From positions 82,046-146,045 of the forward strand of contig CALJDU010000034.1 of assembly GCA_938024995.1 (NCBI GenBank): 64,000 nucleotides of DNA, read 5' to 3'. A program made the translations under genes and the position numbers. Positions 42,795 through 51,134 of the stretch are shown here, in pieces (position 1 is the first letter of the stretch; each line of letters starts with the position of its first letter). Source of the stretch: an uncultured bacterium. GTDB lineage: Bacteria > Myxococcota_A > Polyangia > Polyangiales > Houyiibacteriaceae. Under the pieces are notes generated by a model that was not told the origin of the DNA, made no database searches, and worked only from the letters and a program-made list of their open reading frames with translations.

Positions 42795-45020
42795 TTGATG
42801 CGTACCTTTTCTTTGCGTTGCTTGCTCCTTCTCATGTTCATCGTGGGGGGCTGCGCGGTCGGCGGCGGCGGCGGAGACCTCGACACCGGTCCGCGCTTCG
42901 ACACGTCACCGTCCACCTGCGGAAACGGTTCCCTCGAGCCCGCCGAAGAGTGCGACGGCGACAACCTGGCCGGCGCGACCTGCGAAGCGTTCGGTTTCTC
43001 CGGCGGCGTCCTCACCTGCCGGCTGGACTGCATCCTCGACAAGTCCGACTGCGAGGTCGACGACTGCGGCAACGGCTCGCTCGAGAGCGGCGAAGACTGC
43101 GATGGCGTCAACCTCGGCGGCGCGACGTGCGAAGCGCGCGGGTACACCGGCGGGACCCTCAGCTGTGCCGCGTGTCGGTACGACGAAACAGGGTGCACCT
43201 CATGTGGCAACGGCGTCATCGACAGCGGCGAAGAGTGCGATGGTACGGCGCTCGGAGCGGCCAGCTGCAGCTCGCGTGGCTTCAGCGGAGGCACGCTTTT
43301 GTGCGACGGCCGCTGCGGGTTCGATGAGAGCGGCTGCACGGACGCGAGCTGCGGAAACGGGCGCCGCGACGAAGGCGAAGACTGCGATGGCGCGGACCTC
43401 GGGGGATCATCATGTGCCGACGCGGGCTTCGTGATGGGTACCCTCGCGTGCAACGCGACGTGCGGGTTCGACACCAGCGCGTGCCGTAACTGTGGCAACG
43501 GGCGGGTCGACGCCGGGGAAGAGTGCGACGCAGCGGACCTGGGAGGCGCGGATTGTTCCGCGCGCGGGTTCACCGGCGGCACCCTCGCGTGCACCGCCGA
43601 CTGCGCGTTCAACGAGTCGGGCTGTACCAGCTCGTCATGCGGCGACGGGATGCTGGAGTCGGGCGAAGACTGCGACGACGGAGGCACGACGCCGGGTGAT
43701 GGATGCAGCGCGAGCTGCCGCGTGGAGGCGGGCTTTGACTGCACCGGGTCACCGTCGAGCTGCGCGCCGCGGTGCGGAGACGGGATGGTCGTCGCGGGCG
43801 AGGAGTGTGACGGGAGCGCGCTCGCCGGTGAGACCTGTGCGAGCCGCGGCTTCGAGAGCGGAACCCTCGCCTGCCGGACCTGCACCTTCGACACTTCGGG
43901 TTGCGTCGCGGCGAGCTCGTGTGGCGATGGCACGATTGACGATGGTGAAGAGTGCGACGATGGCGGCACCGCCGCGTTTGATGGATGCGGCGCCGACTGC
44001 CAGGTCGAGCCGACGTTCCACCTCCCGGTTCGACTGCGCGGCGGCGAGGGCAGCAACCACGGCAAGGTCGAGGTGTTTTACGAGAGCACCTGGCGAGACG
44101 TGTGCGATGACGTGCCCGGGAACCTCTCCACGGCCGCGGGCCGCGACGCCTTCGCGAACGTCGTATGCCGACAGCTTGGCTACACCGGTTCGGGTCATGA
44201 GGCGACGCTTGGGTTCGGCGGGTTCGGGGGCGGTTCCGGCATGCCGGTCATGGACGACGTCGACTGCACCGGGAGCGAAGACACGCTCGCGCAGTGCGAC
44301 TTCGCGGGATGGAACGTGGAAGACTGCGGATCGGGAGAGGCGATCGGCGTGCGATGTGCACCGGGCGAAGGAGACATCCGCTTGGTTGACGGGCCGTCGG
44401 GGTTGGAAGGGCGTCTTCAGATCTTCCACAGCGGTTCGTGGGGCGAGGTCTGCGACGACTTCATCAACATCACGGAGACGTACTACGGCGCGGAAACGGT
44501 GTGTCATCAGCTCGGCTACACCGGCGGCACCTTCATCGGTAGCTACGACGCGCCCAGCTCCGACTTCATCTTGGACAACGTCCGGTGCGGCGGAACCGAG
44601 CTTCGTATCGAAGACTGTCCGGCCAACGCCTGGGGCGACGAGAACTGCGGCGCGACCGAGGGCGCTGGGTTCTCGTGCACGGTCCATCGCGATGGAGATT
44701 CGAGACTGGTCACGACCAGCGCGCGGAACCGTGGTCGGGTGGAAGTGCTCCACAACAACATCTGGGGCACGTTCTGTGATGATGGCATCACCTCGGGGAC
44801 GAGCCGAGACAACTTTGTCCGAGTGGGCTGTCGTGAGCTCGGTTTCGGCACCGACGGCCTCTTGCTCACGTCCGGCTTCGATGACGGAGTCGATCCGACT
44901 TGGCGAGACGATGTGCGCTGCGGGACCTTCGAGGGCCGGCTCTCATCCTGTCCAGCCGCAGATTGGGGCGTCGAGAATTGCAGTCACTTTGAGGACGTAG
45001 GGCTCAACTGCACCCCATGA
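42795..45020 (+). CDS. Second lipoprotein with Cys-rich repeats and three SRCR domains
   Basis: A 741-residue paralogue of the preceding protein with the same order of parts: lipoprotein signal (FIVGGC, Cys20), short linker, about eight units of the CGNGSLEPAEECDGDNLAG type including CDDGGTTPGDGCSASC, and three SRCR domains starting near residues 409, 525 and 632 (NHGKVEVFYESTWRDVCDD, GRLQIFHSGSWGEVCDD, NRGRVEVLHNNIWGTFCDD). It arose by tandem duplication and has diverged, since many repeat units and loops differ. It has its own upstream region (42730-42794) after a terminator. Probably displayed on the cell surface; no enzymatic motif. Confidence 0.88.
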   Translation: MMRTFSLRCLLLLMFIVGGCAVGGGGGDLDTGPRFDTSPSTCGNGSLEPAEECDGDNLAGATCEAFGFSGGVLTCRLDCILDKSDCEVDDCGNGSLESGEDCDGVNLGGATCEARGYTGGTLSCAACRYDETGCTSCGNGVIDSGEECDGTALGAASCSSRGFSGGTLLCDGRCGFDESGCTDASCGNGRRDEGEDCDGADLGGSSCADAGFVMGTLACNATCGFDTSACRNCGNGRVDAGEECDAADLGGADCSARGFTGGTLACTADCAFNESGCTSSSCGDGMLESGEDCDDGGTTPGDGCSASCRVEAGFDCTGSPSSCAPRCGDGMVVAGEECDGSALAGETCASRGFESGTLACRTCTFDTSGCVAASSCGDGTIDDGEECDDGGTAAFDGCGADCQVEPTFHLPVRLRGGEGSNHGKVEVFYESTWRDVCDDVPGNLSTAAGRDAFANVVCRQLGYTGSGHEATLGFGGFGGGSGMPVMDDVDCTGSEDTLAQCDFAGWNVEDCGSGEAIGVRCAPGEGDIRLVDGPSGLEGRLQIFHSGSWGEVCDDFINITETYYGAETVCHQLGYTGGTFIGSYDAPSSDFILDNVRCGGTELRIEDCPANAWGDENCGATEGAGFSCTVHRDGDSRLVTTSARNRGRVEVLHNNIWGTFCDDGITSGTSRDNFVRVGCRELGFGTDGLLLTSGFDDGVDPTWRDDVRCGTFEGRLSSCPAADWGVENCSHFEDVGLNCTP

Positions 45021-45090
45021 GTCCGCTGGACCAACTGACCTCTTGACCACCCCTCCCGAGCTGGATATTACGCACCGCCGGAACCCCGGA

Positions 45091-45163
45091 GGGTTGTTAG
45101 CTCAGTTGGTAGAGCAGTGGGCTTTTAACCCATCTGTCGTGGGTTCGAGCCCCACACGACCCA
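45091..45163 (+). tRNA. tRNA-Lys (anticodon TTT)
   Basis: A 73-base cloverleaf. The acceptor arm GGGTTGT pairs with ACGACCC (one G-U pair) and the discriminator A is at 45163. D arm GCTC/GAGC; anticodon stem GTGGG/CCCAT with loop CTTTTAA, so the anticodon TTT is at 45124-45126. The T arm contains GGTTCGAGCCC. CCA is not encoded (the next bases are CCT). Confidence 0.96.
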
Positions 45164-45212
45164 CCTCGCTTTGATTTTTCGTTCGTTCTTTCTTACTTCA
45201 ACATGGCTTCCT

Positions 45213-45288
45213 GTCCCCATCGTCTAGTGGTCCAGGACCCCGCCCTTTCACGGCGGTAACCGGGGTTCGAACCCCCGTGGGGACGCCA
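45213..45288 (+). tRNA. tRNA-Glu (anticodon TTC)
   Basis: A 76-base gene including an encoded CCA at 45286-45288. The acceptor arm GTCCCCA pairs with TGGGGAC. The anticodon stem CCGCC/GGCGG encloses CTTTCAC, with anticodon TTC at 45247-45249. T-loop GGTTCGAAC is present. It lies 49 bases after tRNA-Lys and is followed directly by a strong terminator, so the two tRNAs are probably one transcript. Confidence 0.97.
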
Positions 45289-45290
45289 CG

Positions 45291-45327
45291 CGCCGCCTTC
45301 GCTCAGAGAGTGAAGGCGGCGTTTTTA
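45291..45327 (+). terminator. Rho-independent terminator after the tRNA pair
   Basis: CGCCGCCTTC (45291-45300), continuing GCTC, pairs with GTGAAGGCGGCG (45310-45321) around a short loop, followed by TTTTTATTT. It starts two bases after the tRNA-Glu CCA end. Confidence 0.95.
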
Positions 45328-45462
45328 TTTCGTGTTCACGCCAGCAGCGCTTCGATCGCGGACATGAGCGCGGCGCACTCCAAGGCGCGTCGGGAGAGGC
45401 CAGGCGTTGTCAAAGAAGACATCGTCGAGCGCAGAGTGTGATGAGACGCGCTCGCTCGCACG

Positions 45463-46542
45463 TTGCCGCGCGACCTCGAATCAGATGCAGCTTCGGCTGT
45501 GCGTGCTTACCTTCGCGCCGTGAAGTCTGAGACGACCGTTCTTCCGCACAAGTACGTAAGCTCGTTGGCCTTCACGCCCGACGATTCGCTCGTGGATTGG
45601 GTGGGCGGTGGTTGTCGCTATCTCCTCGACGGTGAGGTCATCGATCGCCCGCGCCGCTACGCCTACGCGTTTGACGCGGTCACGCTGTCGCCGAGCGGTG
45701 ACGTCGCGGTCATCTACACGCGCCATCAAACCAAAGGGCTCCTCTTGCACAAGGGCGAGGTGCTCCGCGAGCTCGATCGAAGCTACTACCAGGCCGCGTC
45801 GTTTGAGTATCCGATCTGTCTCTTCGAGCGCGCCGGGCGCACGCTGCTCGCCCATTGCCCGCGTGGGTACAATCGTCTCGATATCGAAGACGCGCTCACG
45901 GGAGAGCTGTTGACGGCGCGGCCGGACGACGCAGAGCGCGCCGACTTCTTTCACTCACGCTTGGCCGCGAGCCCCAACGGGAAGCGACTGATCAGCGCGG
46001 GGTGGGTGTGGCAGCCGTGGGACGTGGTCTCGACCTTCGAGGTCGACGCGTGTCTCGCGGACCCGAACTTGCTCGACGTCCAGGGAGGGAGCCTCCCCAG
46101 CTGTCCGAACATGTGCGCGGAAGAGGGGTCTGCCACGTGGCTTGATGACGATGTGCTTTGCGTCGCGGCGGGCGATGAGCTCGATCAAGAAACGCTCGAC
46201 GAGTACGCGGCAGATGGAGACGTGCCGGAGCTCTTACCGAACGGCCTGGTCTCGTTCGACTTGAACACACGCGAGATCCTCTCGCGGACCGTGCTCGCGA
46301 AGCCCGCGGGCGTCATGCATCGCGTCGACCGCGACCACGTGTTCTCGTTCTTTGAGCATCCGAAGGTGATCCGCGTCTCCGACGGAGCGATTCTTCAGTC
46401 GTGGCCGGACCTCGCGACCGGAAAGCAGCAGAGCAGCATCTCGCGGGAAGACGGCGTGCCGATCCTCGCGGTCGATCCCCACGCTTCGCGTTTCGCGGTT
46501 CATCACGACGACGCGATTCATGTCGTCACCGTCACGCTCTAG
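45463..46542 (+). CDS. WD40/beta-propeller-like protein of unknown function
   Basis: A protein of up to 359 residues with repeated strand patterns typical of a beta-propeller: SSLAFTPDDSLVDWVGGGCRY, VTLSPSGDVAVIYTRH, SRLAASPNGKRLISAGW and GLVSFDLNTREILSRTVL. There is no signal peptide, so it should be cytoplasmic. The TTG at 45463 opens the frame, but GTG codons at 45499 and 45520 are equally possible starts and no ribosome-binding site decides. No enzymatic residues are evident. It stands alone between the tRNA terminator and the DEAD-box gene. The 134 bases before it (45328-45462) contain nothing recognisable. Confidence 0.65.
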   Translation: MPRDLESDAASAVRAYLRAVKSETTVLPHKYVSSLAFTPDDSLVDWVGGGCRYLLDGEVIDRPRRYAYAFDAVTLSPSGDVAVIYTRHQTKGLLLHKGEVLRELDRSYYQAASFEYPICLFERAGRTLLAHCPRGYNRLDIEDALTGELLTARPDDAERADFFHSRLAASPNGKRLISAGWVWQPWDVVSTFEVDACLADPNLLDVQGGSLPSCPNMCAEEGSATWLDDDVLCVAAGDELDQETLDEYAADGDVPELLPNGLVSFDLNTREILSRTVLAKPAGVMHRVDRDHVFSFFEHPKVIRVSDGAILQSWPDLATGKQQSSISREDGVPILAVDPHASRFAVHHDDAIHVVTVTL

Positions 46543-46653
46543 CGCGGAACGACGCGTGACGTGATCACGAGTGAGTCGTTCGGAATGCGCTCATCCGGAC
46601 GGTTCCGTCGCTTTTCACTTGCGCCGACCCTCGAACACTGCGACGCCCCCGCC

Positions 46654-48048
46654 ATGAACTTCCAAGAGCTTGGTCTGAGCGCGCCGCTCCTTAAGGCGGT
46701 CACCGAGGCCGGCTACACCACCCCGACTCCGATTCAGGCAAAGGCCATCCCGCCGGCGCTTGAGGGCCGCGACGTGCTCGGCTGCGCGCAGACGGGCACC
46801 GGTAAGACCGCCGGCTTCGGCCTGCCGCTGCTGCAGCGGCTCGACGAGAAGGCCGGCGAGGAGACCACCATCCGCGCGCTGGTGCTGACGCCAACGCGCG
46901 AGCTGGCGGCTCAAATCGGCGCGAGCTTCGCGACCTACGGCAAGCACCTGGAGCTGTGGCACACGGTCATCTTCGGCGGCGTGAAAGACAAGCCGCAGAT
47001 CAGAGAGCTCGAGAAGGGCATCGACGCGTTGGTCGCGACGCCCGGGCGCTTGCTCGACCTGATGAACCGGGGACACGTGGACCTGGAAGACGTCGAGGTC
47101 TTCGTCCTCGACGAAGCGGACCGGATGCTCGACATGGGCTTCCTGCCGGATGTGCGTCGCGTCATCAAGGCGCTCCCGACCAAGCGGCAGACGTTGTTCT
47201 TTTCGGCGACCATGCCGACCGAGATTCGGCGCTTGGCGGAGGACATGCTCGTCGATCCGGTCAGCGTCGCGGTGGCGCCGATCTCGTCGACCGCGGACAA
47301 GGTCACGCAGAAGGTCTACTTCGTCGACAAGGCGAAGAAGCGGCGCCTCTTGGTCGATCTGCTCAAGGCGGAAGAGGTCGTGCACACGCTCGTCTTCACG
47401 CGAACCAAGCACGGCGCTAACCGAGTCGTGAAGCAGCTCGGACAGGCCGGCATCGAGGCCGCCGCCATTCACGGCAACAAGTCTCAGAACGCACGAACGC
47501 GCGCGCTCAACGGTTTCCGCTCTGGAGACATCAGCGTTCTCGTCGCGACGGACATCGCGGCCCGCGGCATCGACGTCGAGGGCATCACCCACGTGATCAA
47601 TTTTGATCTCCCGAACATCTCCGAGACCTATGTCCACCGCATCGGCCGGACCGCGCGCGCGGGCGCGTCAGGGATCGCGCTCTCGTTCTGCGAAGAAGAA
47701 GAGCGCGCGTATCTCGTGGACATCGAGCGACTGATTCAGCAGCACCTTGAGCGCGTCGAAGATCACGATCACCCGCCGAGCCAACCGCTCCCCGCGATGA
47801 CCGATCTCGCGAGCAAGCGACGCCCCGTAAAGGGGCGCTCGGGCGGCGGCGGACGTGGACGCTCGGGCGGCGGACGCGGACGCTCTGGCGGAGGTCGCCG
47901 CGGCGGCGGTGGCGGTGGCGGTGGCGGACGTTCTGGCGGCGGAGGTCGCGGCGGACGTTCCGGTGGCGGCGGCGGACGTTCCGGTGGCGGTCGCTCGGGT
48001 GGTGGAGGCGGACGTTCGGGCGGGGGTCGCTCCGGCGGCAACCGCTAG
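46654..48048 (+). CDS. rhlE: DEAD-box RNA helicase, RhlE type, with Gly/Ser/Arg-rich tail
   Basis: A 464-residue ATP-dependent RNA helicase starting at ATG 46654 ([16 protein letters not shown]). All core motifs are visible: Q motif [11 protein letters not shown], motif I AQTGTGKT (45-52), Ia PTRELAAQ, Ib ATPGR, motif II DEAD (153-156), motif [27 protein letters not shown] and [12 protein letters not shown]. These match RhlE-like proteins acting in ribosome assembly and RNA turnover. From about residue 390 the protein becomes a low-complexity tail of RSGGG and GGRG units, which in such helicases promotes RNA binding and sometimes phase separation. Short DNA repeats continue across the stop codon. 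Confidence 0.92.
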   Translation: MNFQELGLSAPLLKAVTEAGYTTPTPIQAKAIPPALEGRDVLGCAQTGTGKTAGFGLPLLQRLDEKAGEETTIRALVLTPTRELAAQIGASFATYGKHLELWHTVIFGGVKDKPQIRELEKGIDALVATPGRLLDLMNRGHVDLEDVEVFVLDEADRMLDMGFLPDVRRVIKALPTKRQTLFFSATMPTEIRRLAEDMLVDPVSVAVAPISSTADKVTQKVYFVDKAKKRRLLVDLLKAEEVVHTLVFTRTKHGANRVVKQLGQAGIEAAAIHGNKSQNARTRALNGFRSGDISVLVATDIAARGIDVEGITHVINFDLPNISETYVHRIGRTARAGASGIALSFCEEEERAYLVDIERLIQQHLERVEDHDHPPSQPLPAMTDLASKRRPVKGRSGGGGRGRSGGGRGRSGGGRRGGGGGGGGGRSGGGGRGGRSGGGGGRSGGGRSGGGGGRSGGGRSGGNR

Positions 48049-48077
48049 CAGCAACCGCTAGCAGCAACCGATAGGCA
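48039..48077. repeat. Three tandem 13-bp repeats spanning the RhlE stop codon
   Basis: CAACCGCTAGCAG occurs in tandem starting at the last codons of the helicase gene, the third copy being altered (CAACCGATAGGCA). The stop codon TAG lies within the first unit, so slippage here would add stop codons, not residues. It looks like recent replication slippage. Confidence 0.7.
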
Positions 48078-48099
48078 GCGACCGGCAGCGCCACGTCCG

Positions 48100-48531
48100 C
48101 TAGCGGTCGTCCGTCACTCCCGGCGGACACGGCGGCGGGCTGTCGTCGGCGCTGTGCACGATCTCGATGAGCAACCGCCGCGTCGAGGCGTCGAGCGCGC
48201 CGACCCAGGCCGTGTCTCCCCGACAACCCGCGAGATACCGCGCGTCGGAGGTGAGCTCCGGTGGTGGGTGCACAAAGGGGATCCCGTTCGCGGGGGGCTC
48301 GAGCGCCAGGTCGTTCAGCAGCATCGCTTCCCCCTCGCTCACCTCCAGGACGAGCACAGTCGCGAAGAAGGTCGGCTCTCTGCGCTCGATCACTTTCGCG
48401 GAGGAGAGGCCGAGCCCCGTGTGCGCCCGCGCGAACGAGAGGCCCGGGCTGTAGGCATAGAGAAGCGCGGCGGCCAAGCCCGCGAGGAGCATCACGACGA
48501 CCGCGACCGCGATGAGGAGTTTCTTGGACAT
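48100..48531 (-). CDS. Single-pass membrane protein of unknown function
   Basis: A 143-residue protein with one N-terminal transmembrane helix after a short basic start (MSKKLLIAVAVVVMLLAGLA). The extracytoplasmic part of about 110 residues is likely beta-rich (TFFATVLVLEVSEGEAMLL), contains two cysteines and a Pro-rich end. No family was recognised. It is convergent with the RhlE gene, 51 bases from it. Size, anchor and absence of shadow-like composition support it being a real gene. Confidence 0.55.
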   Translation of the reverse strand: MSKKLLIAVAVVVMLLAGLAAALLYAYSPGLSFARAHTGLGLSSAKVIERREPTFFATVLVLEVSEGEAMLLNDLALEPPANGIPFVHPPPELTSDARYLAGCRGDTAWVGALDASTRRLLIEIVHSADDSPPPCPPGVTDDR

Positions 48532-48542
48532 GGCACGTTGTA

Positions 48543-48638
48543 CCTTAGAGCGTGGATTGAGCGGCGGCGGATGACGCAGGAGGTGCGAGGTCGTCGCGCG
48601 AAGCGCGCCTGCGCGTTTTTCAACAGCCTGCTAGCGCT
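48543..48638. repeat. Intergenic repeat-like segment with TTAGAGCGTG and CAACAGCCTGCTAG ends
   Basis: The gap between the LysR-type gene and the small membrane-protein gene begins with TTAGAGCGTGGATTGAG, resembling the left arm of the inverted repeat at 17385-17469, and contains GCGCGAAGCGCGCC, resembling that repeat's centre. It ends with a T-run and CAACAGCCTGCTAGCGC, in which CTA is the stop codon of the LysR-type gene on the other strand. The right arm is not a clean match, so this may be a degraded copy. Confidence 0.4.
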
Positions 48639-49521
48639 GCGCGTCGCGAATCGTCTCGCTCAACGAGGTGAGGGCGGGTCCCAGCGGAGAGGTGCGTCGC
48701 CAAATCGTCACCAGGGTTCGCCGCGGCCGTGACATGATCGGGCGCGTCTCGATCCCCGCTCGGGTCGCCTCCAATGGGATGGCTAAGGTGGGCAGCAGCG
48801 TGACGCCGGCCCCTTGGGCGACCAGCTGCACGAGCGTCGTGAGACTCGTCGCGCGGTACGCGCCTTCCTTCACATTCGCGAACTTGCAGTACGCCAGCGC
48901 CTGGTCGCGCAGGCAGTGCCCCTCGTCCAACAGCAACGTCGGCTCGCTCATCAAGTCTTCGTCTTGAGCGATGTCGTGCGCCAGCAGTGGGTGCGACGGC
49001 GGCGCGGCGACGACGAACTCATCCTCCATGATCACCGCGTGATCGACGTCCCCGAGCTCGGCTTCCAGCGCGAGGACCGCTCCGTCGAGTTCTCCTTGTG
49101 CGAGCTTGGCGCAGAGGGACTCGGTCTTGTCTTCGTGCCAGTGAATCGTGAGCGCGGGGTGAGCCTCGCGAATGTGACGTGAGCAGGCTGGGAGGAGATA
49201 GGGCGCGATGGTCGGGATCACGCCTAGGCGAAGAACGCCGCGCAACGGGTCATCGCTCGGCGTGACTTGCCGAAGCGCGTCGGCATCGAGGAGCAAGCGC
49301 GCCGCGCGTTCCAAGAAAGGCGCCGCGGTGGGGAGCACCATCACCTTGCGCTTGGAGCGCTCGAAGAGCGGGAAGCCGATGGCGTTCTCGAGCTCTGCGA
49401 CTTGTGCGCTCAGCGACGGCTGCGAGACGAAGCAACGTTCCGCCGCGCCGCGGAACGAGAGGGTCTCCGCGACGACGACGGCGTACTGGAGCTGGCGAAG
49501 CGAAAAGGGGTGTTTGCGCAT
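48631..49521 (-). CDS. oxyR: OxyR-type LysR-family transcriptional regulator
   Basis: A 296-residue LysR-type regulator with the N-terminal winged helix-turn-helix (SFRGAAERCFVSQPSLSAQV) and a substrate-binding-type effector domain. The effector domain contains LDEGHCLRDQALAYC, the OxyR peroxide-sensing loop, with Cys203 as the peroxidatic and Cys212 as the resolving cysteine. Both redox cysteines are present, so peroxide sensing by disulfide formation is very likely. No catalase, peroxidase or Dps gene lies next to it in this window, so its targets are elsewhere. The start ATG at 49521 begins directly before the conserved HTH region. Confidence 0.9.
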   Translation of the reverse strand: MRKHPFSLRQLQYAVVVAETLSFRGAAERCFVSQPSLSAQVAELENAIGFPLFERSKRKVMVLPTAAPFLERAARLLLDADALRQVTPSDDPLRGVLRLGVIPTIAPYLLPACSRHIREAHPALTIHWHEDKTESLCAKLAQGELDGAVLALEAELGDVDHAVIMEDEFVVAAPPSHPLLAHDIAQDEDLMSEPTLLLDEGHCLRDQALAYCKFANVKEGAYRATSLTTLVQLVAQGAGVTLLPTLAIPLEATRAGIETRPIMSRPRRTLVTIWRRTSPLGPALTSLSETIRDAQR

Positions 49522-49592
49522 CGCGCGCAGGGTCGCATTCCGCGGGCCACGTGTGCGCTTTCTTTTGTCTCAGCGCGGCCGGTGAGTCGAAG

Positions 49593-50174
49593 TCACGAGT
49601 GCCGACCCACGCGGTCCGCGAGGAGCACTGAATGCGCGACGGCTGCGCGGAACGCCTCGATCTCCTCGTCGCCAGTCGGCGCGTCGCGGCCAGTGAAGAT
49701 CAGCTGCGCGCCACCCATCGTCAGGTAGTTCGCGCCGATGTCGACGAGTCGAGCGTAGATATCGGTCGGGAGCAACGACGTCACGAGCTCCGCCGACGGA
49801 CCATCTTCGCGGTGCGTCATGATGCCATCCGGCGTCGCGCTAATGAGGGTGCGCCCGTCGAAGTCGGCGAGGGACTTGCCGCCTACGCGGTACGCCGCGA
49901 CCACCGCGGGCGGGAGCGGCTCGCGGGTCTCTACACGGATGGTGGTCGCGAGAGAAGGGTGCACTTCGCACACGACCCGCCGCTGGTTCACGTTCGCGTG
50001 GACGATGGGACCGCCCGCATCGATCAGTTGACCGCCCAAGGCGAACGCGATGCGCTCTCCGGCCTCCCTGACGCGTTGGTCCTGTCGGGAGCCTTGCTTT
50101 CGTTCCTTCAAGAAGAACCATTGTCCGACCGCGAGCGCGACCGCTGCGGTGATGATGAGAAGGGAGAGATCCAC
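49593..50174 (-). CDS. Membrane-anchored protein of unknown function
   Basis: A 193-residue protein with a short N-terminal transmembrane helix (LLIITAAVALAVGQWFFL) followed by a charged region and an alpha/beta cytoplasmic domain. The domain shows no recognised motif; features include GGQLIDAGGPIVHANVNQRRV and TPDGIMTHREDGPSAELV. It lies 71 bases upstream of the OxyR-type gene on the same strand but no coupling is apparent. The long hydrophobic start and normal codon pattern support a real gene. Confidence 0.55.
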   Translation of the reverse strand: MDLSLLIITAAVALAVGQWFFLKERKQGSRQDQRVREAGERIAFALGGQLIDAGGPIVHANVNQRRVVCEVHPSLATTIRVETREPLPPAVVAAYRVGGKSLADFDGRTLISATPDGIMTHREDGPSAELVTSLLPTDIYARLVDIGANYLTMGGAQLIFTGRDAPTGDEEIEAFRAAVAHSVLLADRVGRHS

Positions 50175-50226
50175 GCGGCCTTAGGGTACGTCGAAACGCG
50201 ACGCGGCGCAGCTTCCGAGCGGAACG

Positions 50227-50667
50227 CTAGGCTTCCTCAAAGAGATAGGGCGCGAGAAGCGCTTCGAATCCTTGGGCCGCCCCTTGTTCGTGACACCAAA
50301 CAATGGCCTCCGCGCGCGTACGAACGATCGAGAGCGCGATCTTCGTCGGGAGCAGCCATGTCATCGCGCGACCCAACCCGCTCGCGACCCGGCCGCGCGC
50401 GATGAGGACGGCGCCGTCCACCCGAGAACGACTGTTGCGAGCGACGTCCGCGAGTCGCTTTCTCCGGGAGGCGTTGGACCCGCTCGAATGAACGAAGTCA
50501 TAGACCACGATCACGGGGAGCGGGACGTCCTCGCTGAGCGTGTTCATCAGCGCTGAGAACGAGTCGTCGGAGGTGTCCTTCTGCTGAATCCAGACGACCC
50601 TCCCGATCACGACAACGCGCGCTCCGGGGACGTCCAGCTTGAGCACTGGGTTCACCGGCGGGGCCAC
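50227..50667 (-). CDS. STAS-like or SpoIIAA-like small protein, function unknown
   Basis: A 146-residue soluble protein starting with GTG at 50667. The pattern of an initial two-strand sheet (ARVVVIGRVVWIQQ), a central LPVIVVYDFVHSSGS strand with following helix, and a late GAVLIARGRVASGLGRAM resembles the STAS/SpoIIAA-like fold used in anti-sigma antagonism or regulation. I cannot assign it securely. The neighbouring gene 53 bases downstream on the same strand is the membrane-anchored protein ending at 49593. Confidence 0.5.
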   Translation of the reverse strand: MAPPVNPVLKLDVPGARVVVIGRVVWIQQKDTSDDSFSALMNTLSEDVPLPVIVVYDFVHSSGSNASRRKRLADVARNSRSRVDGAVLIARGRVASGLGRAMTWLLPTKIALSIVRTRAEAIVWCHEQGAAQGFEALLAPYLFEEA

Positions 50668-50800
50668 GTGGCTCGTCGCCCCAGCTCGTTTCGCGCGTGA
50701 ACGCCCATCGTCAAAGCAGGGTAGAGGCTACCCGTGTTCATCGGGAATCAAGCGACCGTCAAACCTCCATCGGGGCTAAGCCGATTCGCGCCGCCTGGGC

Positions 50801-50824
50801 GCCCCGAGCCCGAGCTCGGGGCGA
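50801..50824. terminator. Perfect 10-bp hairpin, possible terminator of the RRM gene
   Basis: CGCCCCGAGC (50801-50810) and GCTCGGGGCG (50815-50824) pair perfectly with a four-base loop. It lies 12 bases beyond the stop codon of the RRM gene on the minus strand. No T-run follows in that direction, so termination efficiency is uncertain. Confidence 0.5.
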
Positions 50825-50835
50825 CCGTTTAGACG

Positions 50836-51084
50836 CTACGCGGAGAGGGACCAGTTCGCGTCCACGAGGTCTGCGACGATCTCTTCGTCTTCGATCTCGA
50901 TGCCGGAGAGGTCAGAACACGCGTGCTCCGCCTCCCAAGCTGTCGTGAAGAGGACCCAAGCGATGCGCTCGCCGTTGACTCGCTCCGTGAACACGTCGTC
51001 GATCTCCCCATACTCCGCGCAGAGGGTGAAGATATCCTCTTCGTCGTAGTCGTGGGGTAGGTGCCGAATTCGAATGGTACGCAT
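50836..51084 (-). CDS. Small RRM-domain RNA-binding protein
   Basis: An 82-residue protein that is essentially one RNA-recognition motif: beta1/RNP2 TIRIRHLPHDYDEEDIFTLC, helix 1, and beta3/RNP1 RIAWVLFTTAWEAEHAC. The usual aromatic RNP1 residues are only partly kept (Trp, Phe). Bacterial single-RRM proteins resemble cyanobacterial Rbp proteins, which respond to stress. The start ATG at 51084 has a perfect AGGAGG ribosome-binding site at 51091-51096. Transcription very likely starts from the sigma54 promoter at 51114-51130, directly after the activator gene, so the RRM protein appears to be a dedicated target of a sigma54 activator, possibly the adjacent one. Confidence 0.85.
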   Translation of the reverse strand: MRTIRIRHLPHDYDEEDIFTLCAEYGEIDDVFTERVNGERIAWVLFTTAWEAEHACSDLSGIEIEDEEIVADLVDANWSLSA

Positions 51085-51113
51085 ACCGAACCTCCTGTGT
51101 GCGCCTCTCGTTT

Positions 51114-51130
51114 TGCAACGACGATGCCAG
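51114..51130 (-). promoter_or_regulatory. Sigma54 (-24/-12) promoter of the RRM gene
   Basis: On the minus strand the sequence is CTGGCATCGTCGTTGCA. This matches the sigma54 consensus TGGCACG-N4-TTGCA with the correct spacing between the GG and GC elements. The predicted start of transcription is about 51103, seven bases before the AGGAGG ribosome-binding site and 19 before the ATG. The promoter begins five bases after the stop codon of the sigma54-activator gene. Confidence 0.85.
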
Positions 51131-51134
51131 GTGG

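Noticed and set aside
42197-44065. A 622-codon minus-strand open frame spanning both SRCR genes
   Set aside because: It crosses the strong terminator at 42699-42729 and has Ser/Pro-rich shadow composition.
45336-45422. A 28-codon minus-strand frame with plausible amino-acid pattern between the tRNA terminator and the propeller gene
   Set aside because: Too short to support; no ribosome-binding site and no recognisable family, so it may be chance or a remnant.
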